64,000 nucleotides of DNA from Lachnospiraceae bacterium GAM79 (GTDB lineage Bacteria > Bacillota > Clostridia > Lachnospirales > Lachnospiraceae), in NCBI GenBank assembly GCA_020735665.1, contig CP085928.1, forward strand, positions 1,006,001-1,070,000, in the 5' to 3' direction. A program made the translations under genes and the position numbers. The notes under the pieces were generated by a model. The model did not search any database. It was not told where the DNA came from and worked only from the letters and a program-made list of their open reading frames with translations. Position 1 is the first letter of the stretch; the number at the start of each line of letters is the position of its first letter. Shown one piece after another: positions 27,483 to 36,101 of the stretch.

Positions 27483-28040
27483 ATGGAAGAACGATTTATC
27501 AGAGAGAAAAAGGAATTGGCTTATCATGCACATATATTTGATGTATATAATGATTATCTGATCCTGCCGGATGGACAGAAGGTGATATATGATCTTATCG
27601 ATCATATACCCGGGTGCTGTGTTCTGCCGGTGGATGAGAATGGACAGTTGATATTTGTCAGACAATATAGAAATGCAGTGGATGATATGACATTGGAAGT
27701 GCCTGCCGGTTGTATGGATAAAGGGGAAACACCGGAACAGTGTATCAGACGCGAATTAAAAGAAGAAACAGGATATACAGCAGAACAGCTTATGTTTGTG
27801 ACAAAAACATGTCTGGCGATAGGAACCAGCAATGAGATGACATATGTTTATATAGCAACTGGTCTGACGCATGGGGAACAGATGCCCGATCGGGAAGAAT
27901 TTATCAAACTTGAAAAGTACTCACTGGAAGATACAATGCAGATGATTGAAGATGGAAAAATCATCGATTCAAAGACATTGATAGCAATCTATGCATATGC
28001 GAATCATGTATTAAAAAAGCAGATCAGACAGGGTATATAA
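27483..28040 (+). CDS. nudF: NUDIX hydrolase, ADP-ribose pyrophosphatase type
   Basis: Hydrolyses ADP-ribose or similar nucleoside diphosphate sugars. The 185-aa protein has a complete Nudix box from Gly76 to Gly97 (G-x5-E82-x7-R90-E91-x2-E94-E95-x-G97) and the upstream PAG turn characteristic of ADP-ribose pyrophosphatases. AAGGAGAG precedes the ATG. Position before a SpoIIM-like gene and xerD matches the nudF-spoIIM-xerD neighbourhood known in Bacillus and clostridia. Confidence 0.88.
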   Translation: MEERFIREKKELAYHAHIFDVYNDYLILPDGQKVIYDLIDHIPGCCVLPVDENGQLIFVRQYRNAVDDMTLEVPAGCMDKGETPEQCIRRELKEETGYTAEQLMFVTKTCLAIGTSNEMTYVYIATGLTHGEQMPDREEFIKLEKYSLEDTMQMIEDGKIIDSKTLIAIYAYANHVLKKQIRQGI

Positions 28041-28094
28041 TATTTCATTCCGACATATAAAATACAAGTATCCTGAATGCATGGGGAGGGTGTA

Positions 28095-28580
28095 ATGAAG
28101 AAGAATCTGCTTATCTATGTTTACGTTATTGGTCTGATCCTTGGAACTGTGCTGATAAATACGCAATTTGATATGACAGCATTTATTTCCGGTGAACCGA
28201 TGGCGTGGAGCTTGCCTGTTTATGGGATGCTTGTGTTAAAACGTGGGTTGGGGCTTATATTATGCTATTGGTTTATATATATTCTTCCTGAAAAAATAAG
28301 AATGCCCGCGCTCGCCTGTCTGGCGGGATGCATAATCGGAGTGACGGTATCCATACGGGCATATAGCGGATATTTTTTTGGATGTCTGCTGTATGGTATG
28401 ATAGTTTGTGTAATGGTGATGGTTTATATGGGATTGATTCGTTGGATTCTTGTAGATGGGTCGGAAAAATGTGGTATTCGTGAGCCGCAAGGGCGAAAAA
28501 ATCTGGTGAAACGATTAGTTATTATTACAATTGTATTAATAAACTGTATTTTTGAGTTAAAAATTCTGAAATTTTTTTGA
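28095..28580 (+). CDS. Small polytopic membrane protein, possibly SpoIIM-like
   Basis: A 161-aa protein with about five hydrophobic helices. ATG 28095 is chosen because GGGAGG lies 5 bases upstream; the frame is also open from 28077. The first helix (LLIYVYVIGLILGTVLIN) and the order of helices resemble clostridial SpoIIM, a forespore-engulfment membrane protein, and the neighbours (NUDIX hydrolase before, xerD after) are those of spoIIM. Overall similarity is weak by eye and no diagnostic motif was found, so SpoIIM is an inference mainly from synteny. It could also be an unrelated membrane protein. Confidence 0.5.
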   Translation: MKKNLLIYVYVIGLILGTVLINTQFDMTAFISGEPMAWSLPVYGMLVLKRGLGLILCYWFIYILPEKIRMPALACLAGCIIGVTVSIRAYSGYFFGCLLYGMIVCVMVMVYMGLIRWILVDGSEKCGIREPQGRKNLVKRLVIITIVLINCIFELKILKFF

Positions 28581-28685
28581 AAAGAGTTTTACTACATGTG
28601 GTATACATAATTCTGGAGGAACACATGATTTGGTAAAAATAAAGAAAATACTGAAAAACCTTGATTTTACTTGTAAAAATTATGT

Positions 28686-28714
28686 TTGATTTTATAGAAA
28701 TTTGTATTTATAAT
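28686..28714 (+). promoter_or_regulatory. Putative promoter of xerD
   Basis: TTGATT (28686-28691), a 17-bp spacer and TATAAT (28709-28714), 33 bp before the GTG start. Confidence 0.65.
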
Positions 28715-28747
28715 GATATTTAGTCTACATAATAAGGGGAAAAATGC

Positions 28748-29626
28748 GTGGAAATTTACATAGAGAAATATGTTGATTATCTCAAAAATATTAAGAAATC
28801 AAGTGAAAATACAGTAGCTTCTTACCGGCGTGATCTGGTTAAGTTTTCTGATTTCTATCGGGAGAATGGAACAGAGGATATTCGTTCGATAAATGAGACA
28901 AATATCAACACTTATATTCTGTATTTAGAAAAAAACGGAAAATCAATGGCAACTGTATCAAGAAGCATAGCGTCGATCAAGTCGTTTTTTGGATTCCTTT
29001 TTCGGGAGAAGATATTAATGGATGATCCATCGGTTAATATAAAACCTCCAAAGATTGAAAAGAAAATGCCGGATATCTTAACGATAGAGGAAGTGAACCG
29101 GCTTCTTGACCAGCCGGGAGACCAGTCTCCAAAGGAGATCCGTGACCGTGCAATGTTGGAACTGTTATATGCAACAGGAATACGTGTATCGGAGCTTGTT
29201 ACATTGAAGATTACAGATGTGAATCTGAAGATGGGGTATATTGAATGCCATGACCTCAGAAAGTCGAGAATTATTCCAATCGAAGATTCGGCACAGCGCG
29301 CGCTTGATAATTATATCTCGAATGTTCGAGGAGATATGTGTAAGAATTCAGAATATTTATTCTCAAACTGCAAGGGAACACCGATGACCAGACAAGGCTT
29401 CTGGAAGATCATCAAGGTATATGCCGATAAGGCAGGAATTGATAAGGATATTACACCACATATGATTCGTCATTCGTTTGCGTCACATCTTGTAAACAAT
29501 GGTGCAGATTTAAAGGCTGTACAGGAAATGTTGGGACATGCAGATATCTCAACGACACAGATTTATCTGAACAGCAAGCAGAGCCGCTTAAAAGAGGAAT
29601 ATCAGAAAGCACATCCGCGGGCATAA
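28748..29626 (+). CDS. xerD: Tyrosine recombinase XerD
   Basis: Resolves chromosome dimers at dif with XerC. The 292-aa protein has the N-terminal SAM-like core-binding domain (residues 1-90) and the catalytic domain with Arg146 (ATGIRVSEL), Lys172, His238 and Arg241 (HMIRHSFASHL), His264 (LGHADIS) and the nucleophile Tyr273. The GTG start has AAGGGGA 8 bp upstream; a nearer ATG (28744) is in a frame that stops quickly. XerC/XerD naming follows the neighbourhood; a second family member elsewhere was not visible. Confidence 0.92.
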   Translation: MEIYIEKYVDYLKNIKKSSENTVASYRRDLVKFSDFYRENGTEDIRSINETNINTYILYLEKNGKSMATVSRSIASIKSFFGFLFREKILMDDPSVNIKPPKIEKKMPDILTIEEVNRLLDQPGDQSPKEIRDRAMLELLYATGIRVSELVTLKITDVNLKMGYIECHDLRKSRIIPIEDSAQRALDNYISNVRGDMCKNSEYLFSNCKGTPMTRQGFWKIIKVYADKAGIDKDITPHMIRHSFASHLVNNGADLKAVQEMLGHADISTTQIYLNSKQSRLKEEYQKAHPRA

Positions 29627-29730
29627 GCTGAATGCACATAGCAAAAAACATATTTGTGGGCGGTTATGCTGTATACAAGGTTAATACGCAGTAAAGTATG
29701 GATTGTACGAAAAAAAATACATGGAAATAG

Positions 29731-29760
29731 TTGCATCTTGTCTGTAAAATAGAATATAAT
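29731..29760 (+). promoter_or_regulatory. Promoter of the formate/nitrite transporter gene
   Basis: TTGCAT (29731-29736), an 18-bp spacer and TATAAT (29755-29760), about 50 bp before the ATG. Confidence 0.7.
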
Positions 29761-29811
29761 CCTTTCGGTTGATAAAAGTTTAAAAGTGAAGGACGACAGG
29801 AGAAAGAAAAA

Positions 29812-30660
29812 ATGGAGAACAATTATTACTCACCGGTACAGATTCTGGAAAATAATATAAAGGCAGGTATCAATAAAGCAAACATGGGCCTGCTTAAGAT
29901 GATATTGCTTGGTATGTTCGCAGGTATGTTTATTGCGATCGGAGCAGAGGGTTCAAACCTTGCAGCTCATAATCTGACAGGCGTTGGTGTTGCAAGAACG
30001 TTAACCGGCGTGATCTTCCCGATCGGTCTTATGATGTTAGTTGTAACCGGCGGTGAGTTATTTACTGGAAACTGTATGCTTACAATGGCACTTGCAGACC
30101 ATAAGATCAAAGCATTACAGATGATAAAGAACTGGGGCGTTGTGTATTTCAGCAATATGCTTGGATCTATATTGACAGCAGCTTGTGTATATGCTTCCGG
30201 TCAATATGATTACTCAGATGGAGCACTTGGTGCATTCACGATCAAGGTTGCCATGGGTAAGGCAGATATCGATATCAGCAAAGCAATCTTTTCCGGTATC
30301 CTTTGTAATATTCTGGTATGTATCGCAGTATTGATGAGCAGTGCAGCGAAAGATCTGATCGGTAAGCTGTTTGGAGCATTTTTTCCAATTTTAATCTTCG
30401 TTATCTCAGGGTTCGAACACTGTGTTGCAAATATGTACTACATTCCGGCAGGAATCATTGCATCAGGCAACAGCAAATATGTAGATAAAGCCTGTGAGCT
30501 TTATGGATATACATCAGCACAGATTTCAGATACACTTACAGTTGGCGGTTTTGTTCATAACCTGTTGCCGGTTACACTTGGTAACATTATTGGTGGCGGC
30601 ATCATTGTATCACTGGGACTGTATGCAGCGCATCTGGTACTTGATAAGAAAGAGAAATAA
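29812..30660 (+). CDS. Formate/nitrite transporter family protein
   Basis: Pentameric anion channel of the FNT family in the cytoplasmic membrane. The 282-aa protein has six predicted helices, the N-terminal GMFAGMFIAIGAEGSN, LMLVVTGGELFTGNC in the filter region and SGFEHCVANMYYIPAGI, all FNT hallmarks. Formate is the likely substrate in a fermentative anaerobe that also carries fhs, but nitrite or hydrosulfide cannot be excluded. AGGAGA lies upstream of the ATG. It is a single-gene unit with its own promoter and terminator. Confidence 0.9.
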   Translation: MENNYYSPVQILENNIKAGINKANMGLLKMILLGMFAGMFIAIGAEGSNLAAHNLTGVGVARTLTGVIFPIGLMMLVVTGGELFTGNCMLTMALADHKIKALQMIKNWGVVYFSNMLGSILTAACVYASGQYDYSDGALGAFTIKVAMGKADIDISKAIFSGILCNILVCIAVLMSSAAKDLIGKLFGAFFPILIFVISGFEHCVANMYYIPAGIIASGNSKYVDKACELYGYTSAQISDTLTVGGFVHNLLPVTLGNIIGGGIIVSLGLYAAHLVLDKKEK

Positions 30661-30690
30661 AAAAGAAAACAGTATTTTAGATATGATAAA

Positions 30691-30732
30691 AAAGACCTTG
30701 TAGTTATGTACGACTACAAGATCTTTTTTTGT
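30691..30732 (+). terminator. Terminator after the FNT gene
   Basis: A 14-bp stem with one mismatch (AAAGACCTTGTAGT at 30691-30704 with ACTACAAGATCTTT at 30713-30726) followed by TTTTT. Confidence 0.85.
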
Positions 30733-30749
30733 AATTTTAATATACTATA

Positions 30750-30788
30750 TGTCAACATATATTTAGAAAATATAAATATATGTTGACA
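30750..30788. promoter_or_regulatory. Perfect 15-bp inverted repeat upstream of the ABC cassette
   Basis: TGTCAACATATATTT (30750-30764) and its exact reverse complement (30774-30788), spaced by 9. The right arm ends in TTGACA. Could be an operator for a dimeric regulator. No regulator gene is adjacent. Confidence 0.55.
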
Positions 30789-30802
30789 TATGTAATACGT
30801 AT

Positions 30803-30836
30803 ATGCAATACTATAATTGCAACCATTATATTGCAT
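30803..30836 (+). promoter_or_regulatory. Inverted repeat around the -10 box of the ABC cassette
   Basis: ATGCAATA..ATAAT at 30803-30817 is mirrored by ATTATATTGCAT (30825-30836). A consensus TATAAT (30812-30817) lies inside. The nearest TTGACA is 23 bp upstream of it, too far for an ordinary promoter, so activation by a regulator is plausible. Confidence 0.45.
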
Positions 30837-30850
30837 AAAAGGGAGGAAAA

Positions 30851-31246
30851 ATGAAGAAGATAAAAAGAAATATAATATTATTAGCATGTTGTATTACATT
30901 ATTTAGCTCATTTGTTGTTTCGGCAACATCGGCGAGCAACTCTATAACTGATGGGGTTGCAACATTAACAGGATCGGCGCGTATGTATGATTATAGTAAG
31001 AAAAAAGATAAATGCATCATGACTGCAGCATTTGGGGGAGGAAATGCATCTGAAGTTACATCAGGTTCGATATCTGGTAAAATACAGGGTATAGATGTAA
31101 AAGTAAAAAGATTGGATACAGGTTATTTAGATAAAAGCAATAAAACCTATTCTGATTCAAAAATTGTTAGTGATGCGTACAGTGTTTTTACTGTTACAAT
31201 ATCATTAAAAGGTGCAGATTCTAAAGAAATATATGCACACGATTAA
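30851..31246 (+). CDS. Small secreted protein heading the ABC cassette
   Basis: A 131-aa product with a clear Sec signal peptide: basic KKIKRN, hydrophobic IILLACCITLFSSFVV, and cleavage sites VSA (after 25) or TSA (after 28). The mature part, about 103 residues, is rich in Ser, Thr, Lys and Gly, has alternating polar/hydrophobic stretches suggesting beta strands, and has a single cysteine (KCIMT). GGGAGG precedes the ATG. No family was recognised. Position before two MacB-type permeases and an ATPase resembles bacteriocin or peptide-export loci such as lactococcin 972-type clusters, but this is context only. Codons are AT-rich, unlike the flanking housekeeping genes. Confidence 0.7.
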   Translation: MKKIKRNIILLACCITLFSSFVVSATSASNSITDGVATLTGSARMYDYSKKKDKCIMTAAFGGGNASEVTSGSISGKIQGIDVKVKRLDTGYLDKSNKTYSDSKIVSDAYSVFTVTISLKGADSKEIYAHD

Positions 31247-31302
31247 TATATAATACAAGAAGATGTACATATAATGGTTGTAGATTATCAAAGGAAGTTA
31301 AA

Positions 31303-32505
31303 ATGAGGATAAGAGATAAAGAATTTTTTAGATTGTTTTTGATCGTATATACACTTATGTTTGTGATTATTTTTCAGTGCTTTGATATTATTAATAAAAT
31401 GCAGGCTGAGTTAAAGGGAAGGTTATATAATGGCAATTATTCTAATTTGGCGGGAATTGAAACAAAGTGTGATGTATGTATGAATCATCTTAAGGCAGAA
31501 TATAATCAGGCGGGTGAACTTGAAGCTATGTCGATTGATGTTCCAGATAAGCATAGACAGAAGGAACATCTTGAAACTGCCAAAATGATTATAAAAGCAA
31601 TGTATGGAAGAAAGTTCACAGTGTATTCATATGCCAATGTTCGGGTTAGTGGAATGCTTCAGGAAAGGTCAGAACTGGCAGTTTTTTCATTGAAGGATGA
31701 ATTGCCATTTAATATCACTAAAGGACGATCAATATGTTCGGACGATTTAGAGAAAAAAGCTCGTGTTGCAATTGTATCTGAGGATATGATAAATACAATG
31801 GTGAAAAAAGAAGAATATTATTACATAAAAATTAATAATGAAGAGTATCAAGTTGTTGGAATTTATGAACCTGTTGCAGATAAGGCAGATGTGTGTTTTG
31901 CCTATTTTCCTCAAACAGAATATCAATTTGAGGAATTCTGCAGGAATTTTATAGATAATATTTTTTCAATTTCTAATATGAAGTGGGGAATATTTGGAGT
32001 TTATATTGGATCAGAAAATAGTTTTGATATAAATGAAATAGATGAATTTATTTCGGAACTTGAAAAAATATCCGATACAACATTTGATATAAAAGTAATA
32101 GATCGTTCGATTGCATCACCGAATGAAAAAATAAAAGTGTTAATTATAATATATGTATTATTGTTATTCTTTTGTATTGTTGTTTATATTCAGGTGATTG
32201 ATATGTTTACAAAAAAAAGATATAAAGATTATGTAATATATCGTGCCTGTGGTTGCAACTGCAATATGATCGCAAGAAGATTATTTATGGAGATGCTGCC
32301 AATGTTTATCTGTTCATTTATTGCAGTTTTTATTGCAAATAGCGTATATAATGTCTGGCTGACAGATTCTGTATGGTATAGTATTTCATATGAAGGTGTT
32401 GCGTTTATGGCAGGAACATCGGTTGTTCTTGTTTATATGTCAATTTTCATCATAATTATGAAGTTGCGTCGGATTAATCTGGCAGAAGGGATTATGGATC
32501 TATAA
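31303..32505 (+). CDS. MacB/FtsX-type ABC permease 1
   Basis: A 400-aa membrane protein with the MacB topology. One N-terminal helix (about residues 10-29) is followed by an extracytoplasmic domain of about 250 residues and three C-terminal helices (about 282-302, 325-347 and 362-388). The cytoplasmic end of the second helix, TKKRYKDYVIYRACGCNCNMI, is the FtsX-type coupling region. The start has GGAAG upstream. Its stop abuts the ATG of the second permease with no gap, so the two are translationally coupled. Rich in ATA, AGA and TTA codons. Substrate unknown. Confidence 0.8.
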   Translation: MRIRDKEFFRLFLIVYTLMFVIIFQCFDIINKMQAELKGRLYNGNYSNLAGIETKCDVCMNHLKAEYNQAGELEAMSIDVPDKHRQKEHLETAKMIIKAMYGRKFTVYSYANVRVSGMLQERSELAVFSLKDELPFNITKGRSICSDDLEKKARVAIVSEDMINTMVKKEEYYYIKINNEEYQVVGIYEPVADKADVCFAYFPQTEYQFEEFCRNFIDNIFSISNMKWGIFGVYIGSENSFDINEIDEFISELEKISDTTFDIKVIDRSIASPNEKIKVLIIIYVLLLFFCIVVYIQVIDMFTKKRYKDYVIYRACGCNCNMIARRLFMEMLPMFICSFIAVFIANSVYNVWLTDSVWYSISYEGVAFMAGTSVVLVYMSIFIIIMKLRRINLAEGIMDL

Positions 32506-33819
32506 ATGAAACTTAGGTATTTATGGAAAATCACGTTGGATAATGAATGGAAACAAGGAATTCGAAGTTTTTTTAATGTTATTCTATATATTGTTGGAAT
32601 TACAATAATTGGACTTCTGGTGTATTTTGTCAGTCTTGAAACAGATACGAAGAAGTCGGTAGAGCGTTCTATACGAAAAGAAATAAAAACATTAGGAAGC
32701 ATAAGTATTGAAGGGAATCCTTCAGATATTCAGTATAATTCAAATTTTAATCTTTTGAAAGTTGTTAAAAGTTTTAGTGGCATAGATGCATGTTCATCTG
32801 GATGGGGAAATGGTTCACTGGCAATATCCGGAGACTGGCGTATCGAATATGATGCATCGGAATACAGAGATGAAGACTTGAAATTACTGCAAGATATACA
32901 AAAAAAGAATGTTTATGATCCCGGATATGCAATACAGGGGAAAAGTTTGGAAACTACCTGGCTAGACGCTGGAGCGTGGGATATGATGAAAATTGATCTG
33001 CTGCAAGGCAGATGTCCTTCTGAGATTGATTATGCTTTATATGGTGACGCGATTCCAATCTATCTGGGGTATCGTTATAAAGATAAAGTGCAGCCGGGAA
33101 CCCGCCTTATACATGGAGAAGAGGTTTATGTTGTAGAGGGGATTCTGAAGAAGAACAGTGTATTAGCTCCAAATAGTGATGATCTGATGAACATGTATCC
33201 GGAAGACCAGAATGCGATACCCTATCAAATACTTGATTATAGCATTTTGATAATTTTAAATTCAGAAATGGACAATACATATAATTGTTTTTTTACATTA
33301 AAAGATGGTTATTCATTTGATGATGTTCAAAGTTATCTGGATGCGTTAAATTTGAACCCGGATGTAGAATTTTACATCAATAGTGTAGAAAAATATCTGG
33401 ATAATATGAGCAGGGAATCAGAAAGAAAAGAAATGACTGGGTTATTTGTGTATGTCACTGTGATTGTGTGTTTGATTCTGTCGTGCTTTGAAATTAACAC
33501 GATATTGGCACAGAGAAGAGAGTTTGGGATACTTCTTGCTTATGGGTTATCGCATAGAGATATTATAAAGATGGTATTGATCGATAATATAAAAAAAATG
33601 ATCATTGCAATTCTGATTATGACGTGCGTAATAGCCGGTAAACTGGCAGCGAACATTATGGTAGAGAATATGACATTTTATATGTTGAAGAATACGATTT
33701 ACAGTCGGTTAATCTTGACGATTGGAATGATAGGGATATTGCTTGTTCTTTTGGTCTGTATTGTACCGTCAATTCTGTTAAAGAAAATATCTCCGGCGGA
33801 ATTACTTGGAGGAAAATAA
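32506..33819 (+). CDS. MacB/FtsX-type ABC permease 2
   Basis: A 437-aa permease with the same one-plus-three helix layout: helix 1 at about 21-43, an external domain to about 310, then helices at about 313-333, 363-385 and 403-427. The coupling segment ILAQRREFGILLAYGLSHRDIIKM is a clear FtsX-family motif. It probably forms a heterodimer with the preceding permease. The ATPase gene starts at the next base after its stop. Such mechanotransmission transporters move peptides or lipoproteins across or out of the outer leaflet rather than importing solutes. Confidence 0.82.
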   Translation: MKLRYLWKITLDNEWKQGIRSFFNVILYIVGITIIGLLVYFVSLETDTKKSVERSIRKEIKTLGSISIEGNPSDIQYNSNFNLLKVVKSFSGIDACSSGWGNGSLAISGDWRIEYDASEYRDEDLKLLQDIQKKNVYDPGYAIQGKSLETTWLDAGAWDMMKIDLLQGRCPSEIDYALYGDAIPIYLGYRYKDKVQPGTRLIHGEEVYVVEGILKKNSVLAPNSDDLMNMYPEDQNAIPYQILDYSILIILNSEMDNTYNCFFTLKDGYSFDDVQSYLDALNLNPDVEFYINSVEKYLDNMSRESERKEMTGLFVYVTVIVCLILSCFEINTILAQRREFGILLAYGLSHRDIIKMVLIDNIKKMIIAILIMTCVIAGKLAANIMVENMTFYMLKNTIYSRLILTIGMIGILLVLLVCIVPSILLKKISPAELLGGK

Positions 33820-34497
33820 ATGATTCAATTAAAAGAAGCAAAAAAAATATACAAAAATGGCAGGACAGAATATCCTGCGTTGAATGGGATAGACCTGACT
33901 ATAGAAAATGGAGAATATGTTGCAATTATTGGAACATCCGGATCGGGAAAAAGTACACTTTTAAATATCATAGGTGGGATGGATCAGACAACAGATGGTC
34001 AGTATCTGTATGATGAAAAGAATGTTAGCAAAATGAATTCTCATGCGCTTCATTTGTTTCGAAAGGAATATGTGAGCTTTGTATTCCAACGATTTGCACT
34101 ATTGAATCAGTATAGTGTATATGAAAATGTCGAAGTACCGCTTTTGGCAAAGGGAATAGAGAAGAAAGAACGTAAGAAAAAAGTTCTTTCCGCATTGATG
34201 CAGGTTGGAATTCAGGATTTGTATAAGAAAAAGCCAAGTGAACTTTCGGGTGGGGAACAACAGCGGTGTGCAATTGCCAGAGCTTTGGTTATGGATACTC
34301 CTGTTGTACTTGCGGATGAACCGACAGGTTCTCTGGATAAAAACTCAGGCATTAAGGTTATGGAACTTTTAGAAGGACTGCATGAGCAGGGAAAGACCTT
34401 GATAATTGTAACACATGATATGGATATAGCAGAACATGCTGATCGTATAATACAGATTGAGGATGGAAAGATTGTTGCTGATACAAAAAAGAATTAA
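33820..34497 (+). CDS. MacB/LolD-type ABC ATPase
   Basis: A 225-aa ATPase of the family that pairs with FtsX-type permeases. Walker A is GTSGSGKST (about residues 36-44), then QRFALLNQYSVYENVEVPL (Q-loop region), signature LSGGEQQRCAIARAL, Walker B VVLADEPTGSLD and switch His in IVTHD. It starts directly at the end of permease 2, and its 3' end overlaps the lipoprotein gene. Confidence 0.93.
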   Translation: MIQLKEAKKIYKNGRTEYPALNGIDLTIENGEYVAIIGTSGSGKSTLLNIIGGMDQTTDGQYLYDEKNVSKMNSHALHLFRKEYVSFVFQRFALLNQYSVYENVEVPLLAKGIEKKERKKKVLSALMQVGIQDLYKKKPSELSGGEQQRCAIARALVMDTPVVLADEPTGSLDKNSGIKVMELLEGLHEQGKTLIIVTHDMDIAEHADRIIQIEDGKIVADTKKN

Positions 34498-35872
34498 AAA
34501 ATATTTATTATTGATAGGCGGAATTGTTATATTGCTTTCAGGTTGTGAAAAAAAAGAAAGTGATGATATGTTTGTGCTGGATCAGGAGGAAATGTCGATA
34601 CAGGGAGAAGTTCAAAATAGTGAATTAGGGAAAAAAATGAAGGTACCGCAAAGCATCGATTGCAAGATGAAAACAGAAGATGCCGACTTACAAGCAATAT
34701 TGATATCAGATAAGTCTGTCTGTATTCCAGATGTAGAACAACTTTATACAATGAAGTGCAGCAGAGAGAGACTGGATGCATCATACAAAAAGAAGATTTC
34801 AGAAGCAATATTTGGCGAAACAGTCCTGTATATATATGATGGCACCCCATTAATATCTGAATGTGATGAACAAATCCAATATTGCAAAAACAAGCAAAAT
34901 ATTTCGGATACCTTTTATAAACAATATTACCAGGCGAGTATTGAGGAGCTAGAGCAACAGAAAAAAACTGCACAGGAGATAAGAGAAAAGAATATTGATT
35001 TTTCGGCGGATCAGTACATTGGTATGATTAACGATCAAAAATATCTTCTTACATTTTATGGAAACGAAGACTATTGTGAATCCTTTGAACTAATGTTGTA
35101 TCCGGAGAATTCAATGGAGAAATTTTTTGAGATTGATAACGGATATGGATTTGTTCAACCGACAGATATCTTGTCTGAAAATGAGTTGCTGTATTCGGAT
35201 CTTTTGAATTATAGTGAAAATGAAGAAGATCTTTCAGCCGGGAATCGATGTAGTAAAACAATAGAGGAAGCGATAGATACCGCTTTGGGCTATGCTGGTG
35301 CATGTGTCTCATTGCCTGTTGATACGGGATGTGTAGAACCATTTTGTGTATCCTATATAAAGGGTGAAACAGAGGAAGAAGTACTTTTGTGTGATGGATA
35401 TTCTATAACATTTCTTCCGAAAATTGAACAAGTTACTCCTTTTGTGTCAGATTTGTATTATGTAGAAAGTATAGCAGGCCAATATGACAACAGAAATGAC
35501 AGCCAATCAAGCATTATGACAAATGGTTCAATATTACGCATTGTAATATCTTCGAAAGGTGTGGTTGGCATTGGTTGTGTAATGCCGGTGAAACAGGATG
35601 AAAAAGCGAAAAAAGTGGAACAGCTTTTAACGTGGGATGAGATTATGGAAGCCTTGAAAAATGGCTTGCCGGAATACATCAAAAAGCATGGTGCGTCATA
35701 TTCGCAAATTGCATTTAATCATGTAGAACTAACATACTATTTAGAAGAAACAGAGGAGGGATATTGTTATATTCCTGTATGGCTTTTGGCAAATATTGAT
35801 GCGCAGTTACAGGTTCCAGATCAGCTTATTCTACTGGATGCAAGAAATGGAAGATTTGTAGAAATAAAATAA
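34463..35872 (+). CDS. Lipoprotein of the ABC cassette
   Basis: A protein of about 469 aa with a lipoprotein signal: basic IQKRIKKY, hydrophobic LLLIGGIVI, lipobox LLSGC with Cys28. It should be anchored outside the membrane. The start is uncertain: it overlaps the ATPase gene by about 35 bases, and TTG codons at 34457, 34472 or 34475 are alternatives. The body has a short coiled-coil-like segment (about 120-175). It ends with DQLILLDARNGRFVEI, similar to large Lachnospiraceae lipoproteins grouped as DUF6034, a resemblance from memory only. It may act as substrate receptor, MacA-like partner or immunity factor for the transporter. Confidence 0.7.
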   Translation: MERLLLIQKRIKKYLLLIGGIVILLSGCEKKESDDMFVLDQEEMSIQGEVQNSELGKKMKVPQSIDCKMKTEDADLQAILISDKSVCIPDVEQLYTMKCSRERLDASYKKKISEAIFGETVLYIYDGTPLISECDEQIQYCKNKQNISDTFYKQYYQASIEELEQQKKTAQEIREKNIDFSADQYIGMINDQKYLLTFYGNEDYCESFELMLYPENSMEKFFEIDNGYGFVQPTDILSENELLYSDLLNYSENEEDLSAGNRCSKTIEEAIDTALGYAGACVSLPVDTGCVEPFCVSYIKGETEEEVLLCDGYSITFLPKIEQVTPFVSDLYYVESIAGQYDNRNDSQSSIMTNGSILRIVISSKGVVGIGCVMPVKQDEKAKKVEQLLTWDEIMEALKNGLPEYIKKHGASYSQIAFNHVELTYYLEETEEGYCYIPVWLLANIDAQLQVPDQLILLDARNGRFVEIK

Positions 35873-35889
35873 TATTCCAGATATACAAA

Positions 35890-36066
35890 ATACAACTGCC
35901 CTATATAGAATAACATTGTGAAGATTTCGTTTTTCGATGTATATTGCCAGTAAATACAAATGCTTGTTTGATCCGTAGGTGAGTTAACACAGGAGTATTA
36001 CGAATCAGGCATATGCATCGAATAGAAATCGCAACAAGTTATCTGTATAGGGCAGTTTGGTTGTAT
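35890..36066. repeat. 177-bp imperfect foldback between convergent genes
   Basis: The outer part pairs as ATACAA..CTGCCCTATA (35890-35907) with TATAGGGCAG..TTGTAT (36047-36066). Pairing continues through ATTTCG/CGAAT and TTCGATGTATAT/ATATGCATCGAA toward a tip near 35975-35985 containing GTTAAC. No gene is supported in 35873-36101. The sequence is unrelated to the 11.1-kb foldback but has the same setting, between the stops of two convergent genes. Confidence 0.65.
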
Positions 36067-36101
36067 GTAGGGAATCCCATGCTGTAGAGGAAAGCCCTCC
36101 A

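Noticed and set aside
28613-28635. GGAGG followed by ATG and a three-codon frame upstream of xerD
   Set aside because: The frame ATG-ATT-TGG-TAA is too short to support; the RBS-like sequence is probably chance.
30851-31246. Calling the small secreted protein a lactococcin 972 bacteriocin
   Set aside because: The gene context is reminiscent, but the mature sequence shows no clear match to that family by eye.
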